Shown in pieces: positions 19,088 to 29,050 of a DNA stretch of 35,032 nucleotides. Under the pieces are notes generated by a model, which searched no databases, was not told the DNA's origin, and saw only the letters and a list, made by a program, of their open reading frames with translations. This DNA comes from Triparma columacea (lineage: Eukaryota; Sar; Bolidophyceae; Parmales; Triparmaceae), in assembly GCA_030267965.1 (NCBI GenBank), contig BRYA01000888.1, positions 36,904-71,935 of the forward strand, in the 5' to 3' direction. Each line of letters opens with the position of its first letter. The stretch's first letter is position 1. The position numbers and the translations under genes are program-made.

Positions 19088-21948
19088 CTACAGTACAACG
19101 TGTTGCTCCTCCACAACGTAACACTCCACGACGTCCCCCTCCTTGAAGTCCTTGAAGTTCCCCCCGAAAGACAAACCACATTCATCTCCCTTCTCCACCA
19201 CCCCCACCTCCTCCTTAAACTTCCTCAAAGTTCCCCCTTCCACACCCTCCTGCACCACCTCCCCCCCCCTAAGCACCCTGAAGAGCGCCTTGTTTCCTGC
19301 CCCATCCTTCTCCAAAAACACCTTCCCATCGATGATCTTCCCTCCCGCGATGCTCTCAACTCCCCCCCTCTGCTTCGCGGAGCCGCTCAAGGTGAAGGTG
19401 GCCATCACGTTCAGTTTCCCTAGCACCTTTTCCTCCTTCACGACCGGGCAGAACTTCCCAAGGACCTGCCTAGCGTCATCTAGTAGACTGTAGATTATGT
19501 CGTGCTTCAATATGTCGACACCATCCTCCTCCGCCTTCTTCTCAACGCTGTTGTCGCTCCCCTTAACGCCAAACGCAAAGACGACCCCTCCGGCCTCGCT
19601 CGCGAGGAAAATATCACTCTGGGTGACGGCCCCAATCCCCACATGCACAATGTCAATCTCAATGTCGACATCCGTTTCCTTTTCAAGCTCCATCAAACTC
19701 TGCTTGACCGCCTGCAGCGTACCCTCGCAGTCAGCCTTGATAATGACTGGAGCCCTCGACCCTTCCTCAAATGCCTCCTCCAGGGCGAGCCTGTCGCTGT
19801 CGTCCAAGTCCGGAACGAACCGGCGCTTGTACTTGAACTCCATGTCCTTGCCCTGCTGGATTGAAAGGTTCTTGGCCTCGATCCTTGTCTTGATCCTCGC
19901 TGCACCGCCCATCACCTCCAGGTGCACCTTTTTTGCCGACGCTCTGTCAGCTGTCCTCGTCATCTTTTCCCCGTGCAGCTTCAGTCTCCTCTCCGCAATC
20001 TTCTTGGCGACAGCCTCGCTGCTGACCTTGACCAAAGTATCCCCAGCGTTGGGGACACCCCTAAGACCAACTATTCTCACCGGAGTCGACGGTCCGGCGG
20101 ACTTCATCTGTCCTACCCCCCCCGCCTCCCTCATGATCTTGACCTTCCCCCCGTACACCCCACTCAAGATTGGGTCCCCGACATCAAACTTTCCCCACCT
20201 CACGACACAGTCGCACACTACCCCAAGCCCCTTGTCTAATCTGGCATCGATAACGACGGCTTCACCAGCGGCGTCAGCGTCAGCCTTGAGTTCCATCATC
20301 TCGGACTGCAGCACCATGCTCTCAATCAGCTCATCCACACCTTCTCCCGTGATGCCGCTCACGGGAAGCATCTGAACGTCCCCCCCTTCGCTCTCCACTT
20401 TCACACCCTCGACCGCGAGCTCTAGGCCGATTCTCTGTAGTGCCTCATCGACGTCGACGCCAGTCTTATCGATCTTGGTCACCGCAACGATGATGCCCTG
20501 GTTCCCCTGCTTGGCAATATTGATGACCTCCCTGGTCTGCGCGTTGACTCCATCATCAGCTGCAACCACAAGGCATATGATGTCCGTAGCATTGCCACCG
20601 TTTTCCCTCATCGAACTAAAGGCTGCATGACCCGGGGTATCGAGGAAGCACACAGTTGAGGCGAGGTTATTGTTGCCCCCCAGGAACTTCTTAGGGACAG
20701 GGACGGTGAAGGCTGTGATGATCTGGGTGATGCCTCCAGCCTCCGTGCCAGCAACATCGTCCGCCCCCGAGTTCTTATTCGAAGTCTTGGCCTTCTCCAA
20801 GGGGGGGGGGGAGAGGGGATTATTAGTGAGGTTTCAGAAGGTATTTGTATTGTATTTCCAACCCTCTCCACCCTTGCCTTGCTTGCCAACCCCTCTTTTG
20901 CTACCCACTCTTTCGCTCTCCTCTTACTCACCTTCTTCTTCTTCTTTTTCCCCTTCCCTCCCCCCTTCCCCTTGCCCGCACCCCCTTCCCCCCCCTCAGC
21001 CTCTTTTGCCGTTCTTCTCAACAAATCTAGCAGCGTGGTCTTGCCGTGGTCCACGTGTCCCATGATGGAGACAACGGGGGGGCGGATCGGTAAATCCTTC
21101 AGTTCCATCCTAGCCAAAGCTAGGTCTTCACCGTCGGCAAAGTGGAGATCAACTTCTGACGGCAACTCATCTTTCGGGAGGGGAACGGTGACCTTACCCC
21201 CCCCCTTTCCACCCTCCCTCCTTTTCAGCTCCTCTGTCCTCAACGCCCTCTTGATGTTCTTAATCTCCTTCCTCCTCATGTCAACCCTCTCGCAATCGAC
21301 GCCAAGCTCCAAGCACAGCAACTCGATGTCATCAGCATCGAGGCACTCCGCCTTCACACTTGAGAAACGAACGCCCAATTCACTCAGCGTGGTTGTAACC
21401 TTTGACAGGGGGACTTGCATGTTTGTAGCCAGCGCAAACGGCGAGCGCTTGCTCCCATTAAAGATGCGCACCATCACGGGAAGCGGTTTTCCAGCCGGCT
21501 TCCGTTTTTGCTGCGGGGGCTGCTGTTGACGCTTCTGGTTGGGCTGCTGCTGCTGTTGCTGCTGCCTTCCTCCGGAATTTCCCCTGTGATTTTGGTTCTT
21601 GATGGGCCGCGACTGCTGACGACTTTCACCCAGCGCCCCATTAGACCCATTTTTGTTATTTCTATTGCCGCCGTGGTTCTTCCCATTCTGCCTATTTTGT
21701 CCCTGTCCTCTCCCTCTTCCTCCACCTCCGCCATCCTGCTGATTCAAGAAGCTATTCCGTTCTGTTTGTTGTCCTCCTTTTTGGAAGTGAGACCTTACCG
21801 GTCTATCACCAACACCAGACCCTCCGGTCCCGCCCCTACTAGAGAAAATGCGGCTTAATTGGAGGATCGGCACAGAGCCACGCCTTCCTTCACAAACATT
21901 GCTCCGCAGAACGGTACCTGTTGTGCCTCTCAGCAGGGCTGGTATCAT
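19088..21948 (-). CDS. MTIF2: Organellar (probably mitochondrial) translation initiation factor IF-2
   Basis: Two exons on the minus strand: 21948-20932 and 20794-19088. The intron 20795-20931 (GTGAGT...GGAG, phase 0) gives a 907-aa product. IF-2 is the GTPase that places fMet-tRNA on the small ribosomal subunit. The N-terminus ([16 protein letters not shown]...RIFSS) is basic and amphipathic, like a mitochondrial presequence, and there is no stramenopile plastid-type signal. Residues 60-155 are a Gly/Asn/Gln-rich linker. An IF2_N-like segment follows ([12 protein letters not shown]...), then G1 GHVDHGKTT (297-305), switch [10 protein letters not shown]3 DTPGHAAF, G4 TKID (Thr where Asn is usual) and the domain II-IV region to the end (VVECYVVEE). 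A Gly/Lys-rich insertion of about 45 residues separates G1 from switch I, and the intron falls inside it. Confidence 0.93.
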
Positions 21949-22084
21949 CCTACGACTTTTGTTGACTCCGAAGATCCGTTATATTCCGAATTTCTTCGTA
22001 TTTCTATTTGATTTTTTAGGCAAAAAAGTTGGCCCAAAAACTAATGACAACTAACTCTACTTCGGATCTACGAATTCGATTTAT

Positions 22085-23593
22085 TTACAACATTTCGACC
22101 ACTTTAGCTAAGCCTTCCATGCCCTCCTTGATCCCCCCAACAGCCGTTTCGACCTCCCCTTCGATATCCCCAGACACCTTTCCATAGGCTCCAGCAAAAA
22201 TGTTTCCCACGAATCCTGTCACCGCCCCGACTTTCTCGCGGATTCCAAAGTACTTGTCCCAGAAGACCAGTAGGGCGAGCACATTGGAGGTGACAGTCAT
22301 AAGCTTCCTGATCAGGAACACTTCCCGCTCCAAGTTCTTCACTATTCCAACTACAAAAAGCAGCTTCATGTCCATCATCCTTGCAAGGTCCCCCAGCTTG
22401 TTTTCCCCAGTCGCGAGAACCAGGCTCCCGCTGCCTCCCGCAATCACCCCTATCCAAACCGGCATCAGCGGTATAGGCTTGACTATAGTGTAACCGCACA
22501 CGGCCCCGAGAAGGAATCCAATCAAGTACATCTGGGTCTTTGCACCGTCTGAGGGCCAGTAAGGGCGACGGGTGCCAAAAAGGGCCTTAAACTGGGGGAA
22601 GGTCGGGTACCGACTTCGGATGCGGGGGAGGTTGGAGCCGAGGTATATGAGGAGAAGTCCAAGGGAGGTGAGGAGGTCCAGGAGGTCTGAAGGATGAGTA
22701 AGCATTCTGTAGTTGAAGTTGGTGAGGAGGGGGCTTTCTCGCGTCGTCCCCCCCCCCTCTTTCCCCTGCTGCTGCTGCATTTGCTGCCGCGAGGCGTCCC
22801 CCCTCTTCTTCTGCGGCTTGATGTGGCGAAGCACGAGAAAGTACGTGAGGGCACAGGCAACCACCTTTGAAACTTGAGCCACGACGGACTTCACCGAGGA
22901 CATGTCAGGGATGGAAGAACCGAACTTCGCCTGCAGAGGGTAGAGAATTGGAGCCATCGAGTTCTTCACCAAGAACCATCCAACAGCAAACAATGGGAAA
23001 AGAGTTGGCCTGATGAAGCTCAGGTACAAGTACGTAGACAGGAGGGCCGTGCTCAGCGTGCTTGTAGCGGCCAGCATGTGCACTCTACTTATGGAAGGAA
23101 CTGGTATGTCCGTAGGAGACATCCTCCTGGGAAACATTATTTTCATGACTGGATAATTCCGGGAAATGCGGATCTCCATGGGAAGGGTCTTCGTAGTCGG
23201 CTTGTTCGGGCGAGGCCGAGCACGTGACGCGTCATTTTGAGGAGGAGGGCCGTACCGCGGCCTCTGAGGACCGCCTTGGCTCATTGGTTCACCACTAGCA
23301 GATGAGGTCGAAGAGGTTGACCCTGTAAAATCGTTGAAATCATCAAAATTCATGTCATCAACACCACCGTCTACATCTTCCGGCCTTCTACCTTTATTTC
23401 TATCAAAATTATAACGGATATCATTTATATTCTGGCCAGGAGGGCCTGCAGGTTGCCGTCGGCGAGGGGGTGGGGGTCCTCTTTGTCCATCCTTTGGTGG
23501 AAATTGCTGATTAGGATTCCTGTTAGGGTTCGCTGACACCAATGTGAGCAATAGTACTAAATATGCGAGGAAAACGAAGAGATTTGACGACAT
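22085..23593 (-). CDS. Secretory-pathway multi-pass membrane protein, unknown
   Basis: An intronless 502-aa frame. It has an N-terminal signal peptide (LFVFLAYLVLLLTLVSA, cleavage likely after SANPN). About 130 residues of Pro/Gly/Arg/Asp-rich, disordered sequence follow, ending in RISRNYPVMKIMFPRRMSP. The second half has about six to seven hydrophobic segments (AATSTLSTALLSTYLYLSFI, PTLFPLFAVGWFL, ACALTYFLVLRHI, LLTSLGLLLIYLGSNL, MYLIGFLLGAVCGYTIV, PVWIGVIAGGSGSLVLA, SNVLALLVFW), with a Gln-rich hydrophilic loop between the third and fourth. The tail is amphipathic (VETAVGGIKEGMEGLAKVVEML). I do not recognise the family. The residue after the signal peptide is not Phe, so plastid import via ASAFAP is not suggested. 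Confidence 0.7.
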   Translation of the reverse strand: MSSNLFVFLAYLVLLLTLVSANPNRNPNQQFPPKDGQRGPPPPRRRQPAGPPGQNINDIRYNFDRNKGRRPEDVDGGVDDMNFDDFNDFTGSTSSTSSASGEPMSQGGPQRPRYGPPPQNDASRARPRPNKPTTKTLPMEIRISRNYPVMKIMFPRRMSPTDIPVPSISRVHMLAATSTLSTALLSTYLYLSFIRPTLFPLFAVGWFLVKNSMAPILYPLQAKFGSSIPDMSSVKSVVAQVSKVVACALTYFLVLRHIKPQKKRGDASRQQMQQQQGKEGGGTTRESPLLTNFNYRMLTHPSDLLDLLTSLGLLLIYLGSNLPRIRSRYPTFPQFKALFGTRRPYWPSDGAKTQMYLIGFLLGAVCGYTIVKPIPLMPVWIGVIAGGSGSLVLATGENKLGDLARMMDMKLLFVVGIVKNLEREVFLIRKLMTVTSNVLALLVFWDKYFGIREKVGAVTGFVGNIFAGAYGKVSGDIEGEVETAVGGIKEGMEGLAKVVEML

Positions 23594-23777
23594 TTTCGCC
23601 TATTAGATTTTGCTCAAAATTCGGACAAAATCCGAACAAAAGAAAATAAGGTTGCAGTCAAGGCATAGGGAACGTTTCACTCACCACTGCCCCGCAGATC
23701 AGATTATCGGCGTCAAGTACTTCAGCGGCTTGAACCCTCTCTGCCTATTCATTGTGGCCGCCATCGGTTAAGTGGCC
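23594..23777. promoter_or_regulatory. Divergent promoter (membrane protein / C69 peptidase)
   Basis: 184 bp between opposing start codons, where both promoters must lie. Confidence 0.4.
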
Positions 23778-25462
23778 ATGATGAATAAAGTCCATCGGGT
23801 TCATTATGCTCTCTTCATTATTTTCCTCCTTCCCTTGCTTTCACACTCTTGCTCAACCATCGTGGCGGGGAGAGAAGCCACCACGACTGGCGCTGTCATC
23901 GTTTCGCACTCCAACGATGGAGACGGCGATGTCGCTGGAAACCTCAGGAAAGTACCCCCCTCTTCCTACACGTTGCCTTTAAACCGTAGTGTTAGCAGGG
24001 GGTCAATACCTCAAGTTGCTGAAACTGTTGGATATTTTACAGAGGGGTACGCGATAATGAACGAGTACCAGGTAAGCACGTGCGAGCGAAGCAGCACGCA
24101 TGCGAGCGAAGCGTCAATCTCATCTTCCTTCTCCTTTCTCAACCTTCTTCGCGTTCTCTGCAGGTGGCTTTGGGGGAATCCACATGCGTCGGGATCTACC
24201 CACCCGGAGGGGGGGGTATATTGAACATAGTAGATTTAGGCCAACTCTGTTTGGAGCGCTCAAGATCAGCCTCAGAGTGTATCGATGTAATGGGTTCACT
24301 TGCCTCGACATACGGTTACAACGACAACGCAGAGTCCCTCTTCGTAACCGACACGGTCGACGCCTACGTTTTTCATATTCTACCTTCCTCAACTGGCACA
24401 TCTTCGATATGGGTTGCCCAGCTGATTCCCCCCTCCCACGTATCGGCTGTAATGAACGCATTCATAATAAGAAATGTAGACCTGTCCTCTGACTTATACT
24501 CCTCAAACCTTTTATACGAGGCCTCTTTGTTGGGTTGGGATCCTTCGACACCGTTGGATTTTTCGCTGCTATTTTCCGGAGATAACGAGGGCACGTGCAA
24601 GTACTCTTCAGGTCGCCGTGTATGGAGCGTATTCAACAACCTTTCTCCTTCGATCTCTCTCTCCCCCACTTACTCGTCCTACCTCCAATCAAATTACGGG
24701 GTTTCCCACCCTCCTGATAAACTTGTGAACGCCACAACGCTCCGTACCCTCATGCGTGATACATTCGAAGGCACGCCATATGCCCTATCAACAATACCGG
24801 CAGGCGGTCCGTTCTCCACACCCTCCCGCTGGGTAACCCCGCAATTAGTTTCAAACGAAACGGTGTGTTGGGAGAGAAGCATATCAATATTCAGATCTAT
24901 AGTCACAATCGTCGCTGAATCCCGCTCGTGGCTTCCGGATCCTGTGGGCGGTTTGTTGCATTTCACGTCACACTCTTCACGCGCGGCTATATACTCCCCC
25001 TTTGTCGTCGGCATGAAGGTTATTACGCCCTCCTACTCCTCCAACTCCATGGCTACCCTGGGTCGTGGCGTCAGTGCATTCTGGGGAGCAAGATATTTGT
25101 ATAACATCTTGGAAATTAGGGCGGATTTAGCCATACTCGACGTTAGGGAGATGCAAAGGTACGCGGAGGATGTCGTGGGCTCGAATTTGACGGCCCTCGT
25201 CGACGATAGTTACAGTAGCGGTTCGATGTCGCTGCAGAAAGCTCAGGATTTGTACAACACTAACGCAGAGCGTAATGTGGTTAGGATGTGGGATATGTCT
25301 GATGAGGTTGTCATGAATTTCGCTGACGGCTACTGTAATGGATGCGAGGAGGGGCCCAGACACTTGGGATATCCCCAGAGTTGGCTTGACGAGGTGTATA
25401 AGAGAGAGGAGAGGGTGGGAAAGGGGAAGAAGGGGAAGAAGAGGAAGAAGGGGAAGAAGTAG
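23778..25462 (+). CDS. Secreted C69-family dipeptidase (N-terminal nucleophile hydrolase)
   Basis: Two exons: 23778-24071 and 24164-25462. The intron 24072-24163 (GTAAGC...CTGCAG, phase 0) gives 530 aa. A second ATG three bases later is equally possible. Residues 1-24 form a signal peptide (LFIIFLLPLLSHS) directly followed by Cys25 in CSTIVAGREATTTGAVIVSHSND, the placement needed for a C69 peptidase, in which the Cys becomes N-terminal and catalytic after processing. The splice joins YAIMNEYQ to VALGESTCVG, matching the family's (NE.GVA.GEST) core. CxER-like, TDTVDAYVFHI and WxxFNxLSP segments fit as well. Several NxT/S sites (NAT, NRS, NET) suggest glycosylation. The C-terminus is a Lys/Gly-rich tail (GKKGKKRKKGKK). 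It probably hydrolyses dipeptides in a secretory or extracellular compartment. Confidence 0.82.
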
Positions 25463-25503
25463 GTGGGGGAAAGTAAACGAAAAAAAAGAATTCGTAGAAC
25501 AAA

Positions 25504-27387
25504 TCAGTCCTTCAGTTCCAATTTCGGGCTCAAATTCCCATTCCCGTTCCCATTCTCATTCCCGTTCCCATTCGTTTCACTACCCAACTCCCCTTCGAGA
25601 AGTTGACAACCACCAGGGCTATGTTGGTTGTAGCACGTTCCTTGGTTGGTCGACGTCCAGTCCTCGGATGCATCTTGAGCTTTCTCTTTTGGTATATTAC
25701 CAAGCTGCTCAAGCTGCGGGAGAAGTGATTACCGTCGTTAGATCACGATAATGGTGTGGTGATATACAACGCTCCGTTCACAACATTGTTATCGCGATGC
25801 CACCTTGATTTTTGTCCGTTCTCACCTCCATCGCCATCGCCTGACCGTCTGATCCCATCGAGAAATGCGCGTCCGGGGTAGGAGTGTCGGAGTTCCTAGG
25901 GGACGAGCTCATGAAAGAAGCGGAACCAAGGACGACCCCACCGGCGCCAATGGTAGGTATGGATGGAATCGCTGAGAAGGTGGAGGAGAAGGGAGGAGGG
26001 ACCGGAGCAGGGTTTCCTGCAGCTGGAAAGGAGAGAGGAGAGACAGAGGGTCAACGACGGGGTAATTACGAGCGACTCAAAGTTTGACGAGCGATGGGCC
26101 ATTTCGAGAGACTCAGCAATCAATTCGCCCTTTGCTCTCACCTGCACGCTGGCGCTCCATTTCCTCCATGCGAGCAGCAGCCTCGGCTTCCTGCGCCTTC
26201 ACGAACACTGCTTCAGCAGCAGCGTCCGCATCAGCCTTGCGCTTCGCGGCCTCAGCAGCTGCAGCCGCTTCTTGCTCTTGCTTGCGCCAAGCAGCCTCTG
26301 CAGCGTCCGCCTCCGCCCACGCCTTTGCTTGCGCCTCTGCCTCTGCCTCCGCTTCTGCCTTGCGCTTAGCAGTCTCAGCGGCTGCGGCCTCAGCAGCTGC
26401 AGCCGCTTCTTGCTCTTGCTTGCGCCAAGCAGCCTCTGCAGCATCCGCCTCCGCCTTCGCCTTTGCTGCCGCCTCCGCCTCCGCTTCCGCCTTGCGCTTA
26501 GCAGTCTCAGCGGCTGCGGCCTCGGCAGCTGCAGCCGCTTCTTGCTCTTGCTTGCGCCAAGCAGCCTCTGCAGCGTCCGCCTCCGCCTTTGCCTTTGCTG
26601 CCGCCTCCGCCTCAGCCTTCGCCTTTGCTGCCGCCTCCGCTTCCGCTTCTGCTTTGCGCTTAGCAGTCTCAGCGGCTGCGGCCTCGGCAGCTGCAGCCGC
26701 TTCTTGCTCTTGCTTGCGCAAAGCAGCCTCTGCAGCGTCCGCCTCCGCCTTCGCCTTTGCTTCCGCCTCCGCCTTCGCCTTTGCTTCTGCCTCCGCTTCC
26801 GCTTTCGCTTCTGCCTCACGCTTTGCAGCCTGGGCGGCAGCGGCCTGAGCAGCAGCGGCCTGGTCGGCAGCGGCCTGGTCGGCAGCGGCCTGGGCGGCAG
26901 CGGCTACGGCCTCAGAGACAGCAGCCTCGGTAGCAGCGTCCGCCTTAGCCTTCGCTTCCACCTCCACCTTCGCTTCAGCCTCCGCTTCAGCCTCCGCTTC
27001 AGCCTCCGCTTTAGCCTTGGCCACAGCTTTGGTCTGAGCAGCCTCCTCATCATCCTTGGCAGACACCTCTGCACCCTCATCAACGTCCATTGGGACCTCC
27101 TCCCCACCAGCACTCACTTCGGCTTCCTCGGCGAGCTTGACGAGCTCGTCCTTTTTTGCCTTGGGCGGAAAATGGATCTTATGGCTCTTGAGAAACTCCT
27201 TGATGATCTGGACAGTCTTTGCAGCCCATCCGGTCTTCTTCTCTTTGGGCGCTTTGGCCTTTGACTTCGGCTTGGCCTTTGCCTTCGGCTTAGACTTCAC
27301 CTCGGCCTTCGCACTGGCCTTCTGTTTGGACTTCACATTTGCCTTTGCCTTTGGCTTTTCACTTTTAGTTGCCTTTGCTTTTACCAT
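25504..27387 (-). CDS. SAP-like, Ala/Lys/Glu repeat (long helix) protein
   Basis: Three exons on the minus strand: 27387-26142, 26022-25826 and 25713-25504. The introns are 26023-26141 (GTGAGA...CAG) and 25714-25825 (GTGAGA...CGCAG). The product is 550 aa, and the frame closes exactly. The N-terminus is histone-H1-like (about 50 residues of KAKA/KSK), followed by a SAP-like motif at about 57-88 (TVQIIKEFLKSHKIHF...KKDELVKLAEEA). SAP motifs bind AT-rich DNA. An acidic spacer precedes about 260 residues of AEAKAEAE and (AEAAWRKQEQEAAAAAEAA), predicted as long helix or coiled coil. Exon 2 is Pro/Ser/Gly-rich. Exon 3 (LEQLGNIPKEKAQDASEDW..., then an NGNGNENGNG tract) has no known domain. A nuclear, DNA-associated scaffold is an inference. 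Confidence 0.72.
26222..26830 (-). repeat. Coding tandem repeats of 132-162 bp
   Basis: Four copies of a segment whose core (CAGCTGCAGCCGCTTCTTGC on the plus strand) begins near 26255, 26393, 26525 and 26687. Spacings are 138, 132 and 162 bp, all multiples of 6. The variation comes from insertion or loss of Ala-Glu/Ala-Lys pairs. The array codes for the WRKQEQEAAAAAEAAAAETAK-type helix units. Confidence 0.8.
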
Positions 27388-27810
27388 GTTGGTTCAGTTC
27401 TTAGGTGGGGGCGAGAGTGTGGTTTTTGGGGTAAGTTTGGGCTTATAAACAATCAATGAGTCAATGAGGGGCATTCTTGGCAATTTAGTGATTACAATAT
27501 GCGGTGAATGCTACGTTAAGTGTAATTAATCAATCTGGAAGTCCAATTTGGAAGTCTGAAATCATCCACGAGCATTTGGCCTTGAACAGGACTTCAAAAA
27601 ATCCCAGTTCTCTTCCGTTTAGGAGCTCACAGAGTAAAAATCGAAGCAAATATATATCATAAACCCTCCTGAAGATAAAATAACACGAATAAGTCCGTCA
27701 ACTCACTCAACAAGAGATGAGCAAATTCCCCAAATTCCTCAGCCCTCAATCGAACTCAATAAGACACTTGTGAGGCTGAAATCTGCCTCTCAAGGACCAA
27801 TCAGCCAATA
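27388..27810. promoter_or_regulatory. Divergent intergenic region (SAP-like gene / methyltransferase)
   Basis: 423 bp, moderately AT-rich. It must contain two divergent promoters. I see no gene, RNA or notable repeat in it. Confidence 0.4.
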
Positions 27811-28685
27811 ATGATGCACCACGATGAGTCAGAATCTACCAAAGATACTTCAGGAAAGGTATCAGGCTATGGAACGAAACAGTATTGGGACAAACGCTAC
27901 TCTAAACCCGACTCTTCAGATTCACAGCATGAATGGTATTTTACGTATCAGGAGCTAGAACCTATACTTAAACCTTGCCTCACGACACTTTTTGAATCTA
28001 GATGGGTAGATGATGTGAAGTATGGAGTTGTAGAGTAAGTTCTAGCTTCAGAAATCTCAATTGTTCTCTCCTCGGCTTGTGGACTCGGGGACAAAATCAA
28101 GATTCAACACACTTTACCTCATTCGATTCAACATTTAACCCCCCCCTCTTCCTTCCCTTTGTCCCTTCCCACAGGATTGGATGCGGCACTCAACCCCTGC
28201 TACCCTCAATCCCTTCTTCAGACTCACCTCTCCTAGGGCTGGACTACTCTCCCGTCTGCATCAAGGCTTTATCGAAGAGCAACAAGAAGAAGCTGACTAC
28301 GTACAAGACGCAGGATTGTAGGGACTTGACGAACATCCTCCCTTCCTGCTCGGCTCACATGGTCATTGAAAAGGGCACACTTGATGCTATGATTGTCGAT
28401 TCCATTCCCAACTGCGTGTCCATCCTCTCGGAGATGTGTCGAGTGTCCTCGAAGTACGTCGTCGTGGTGACCCATTTCAATATCAACACCGAAGAGGGGG
28501 AAGATTGGGTGTCTGACGTTTTTTATCCCGCCCTTGAGAGTGTAGAGGAAGAGTTCATGTGGCTTGTAAAGTGCCACACGGGGGGGGAAGACGGTCCTGT
28601 AGTGTATGTTTGCGAGAAAAAGACGAGGAGGATAACGAGAGGGAACGGAGGAAAGCGCATTCAGATTGAGATATTAGAACACTGA
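27811..28685 (+). CDS. SAM-dependent methyltransferase, EEF1AKMT4/METTL13-like
   Basis: Two exons: 27811-28034 and 28175-28685. The intron 28035-28174 (GTAAGT...CACAG, phase 2) gives a 244-aa product. The N-terminal YGTKQYWDKRYSK...HEWYFTYQEL is the pattern of eEF1A-lysine-methyltransferase-like enzymes. The splice rebuilds SAM motif I (VVEIGCGTQPLLPSI). Motif II acidic residue is in LGLDYSPVCI, and CRD...MVIEKGTLDAMIVDS is the diagnostic EKGTLDA block. These enzymes methylate lysines of translation elongation factor 1A. The substrate here is inferred from family only. No targeting signal. The product is short, so it is the single-domain type, not full METTL13. Confidence 0.9.
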
Positions 28686-29050
28686 AACTTGATAAATAGA
28701 GCATTTTTCTGAAACGTCAGCCAATTTCATTTTTGAGTCTTCGCATGGTGTCTGTACGTGAATGCCGATACCGAAATATCTAATTCGGCACTGTGATCAC
28801 TTTTCCCTTGAGTCTTCTGTTCAGAAGGTTCTCATGTCAGCTTGGTCCTCAGTCCAAGCCAAGAGCCAAGATTTTTGCAAGAACCTAGTCATCATTTCAA
28901 CTTTCCCTAAGGCATTCCCAAACTTGGAACAATCGCCTCGCCTTTATCATTTCACTTAATCCCCACAAAATTCCCGCAACGTCCAGAGGCCAGCTAAATA
29001 ATACCACCGATCAATAACCTAGATTTACAATCTGACCCACATCCCCGACC
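28686..29050. other. Intergenic region, methyltransferase to ABC transporter
   Basis: 365 bp between co-directional genes, holding a 3' UTR and a promoter. A 65-codon open frame (28762-28959) has no support as a gene. Nothing else is seen. Confidence 0.4.

Noticed and set aside
19497..20375. 292-codon plus-strand open frame, Ser/Pro-rich
   Set aside because: Entirely antisense to the strongly conserved IF-2 GTPase region. No family similarity.
25500..25751. Possible His/Ser-rich plus-strand frame after the C69 gene
   Set aside because: It is antisense to the third exon of the SAP-like gene. The SHSRSHSHSRSH run is the complement of the exon's NGNGNENG tract.
25963..27264. 433-codon plus-strand frame rich in Leu/Arg/Cys
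   Set aside because: It is the mirror image of the Ala/Lys/Glu repeat gene on the minus strand. The repeated GC-rich triplets keep several frames open. The minus-strand three-exon model closes in frame and has a SAP-like motif.
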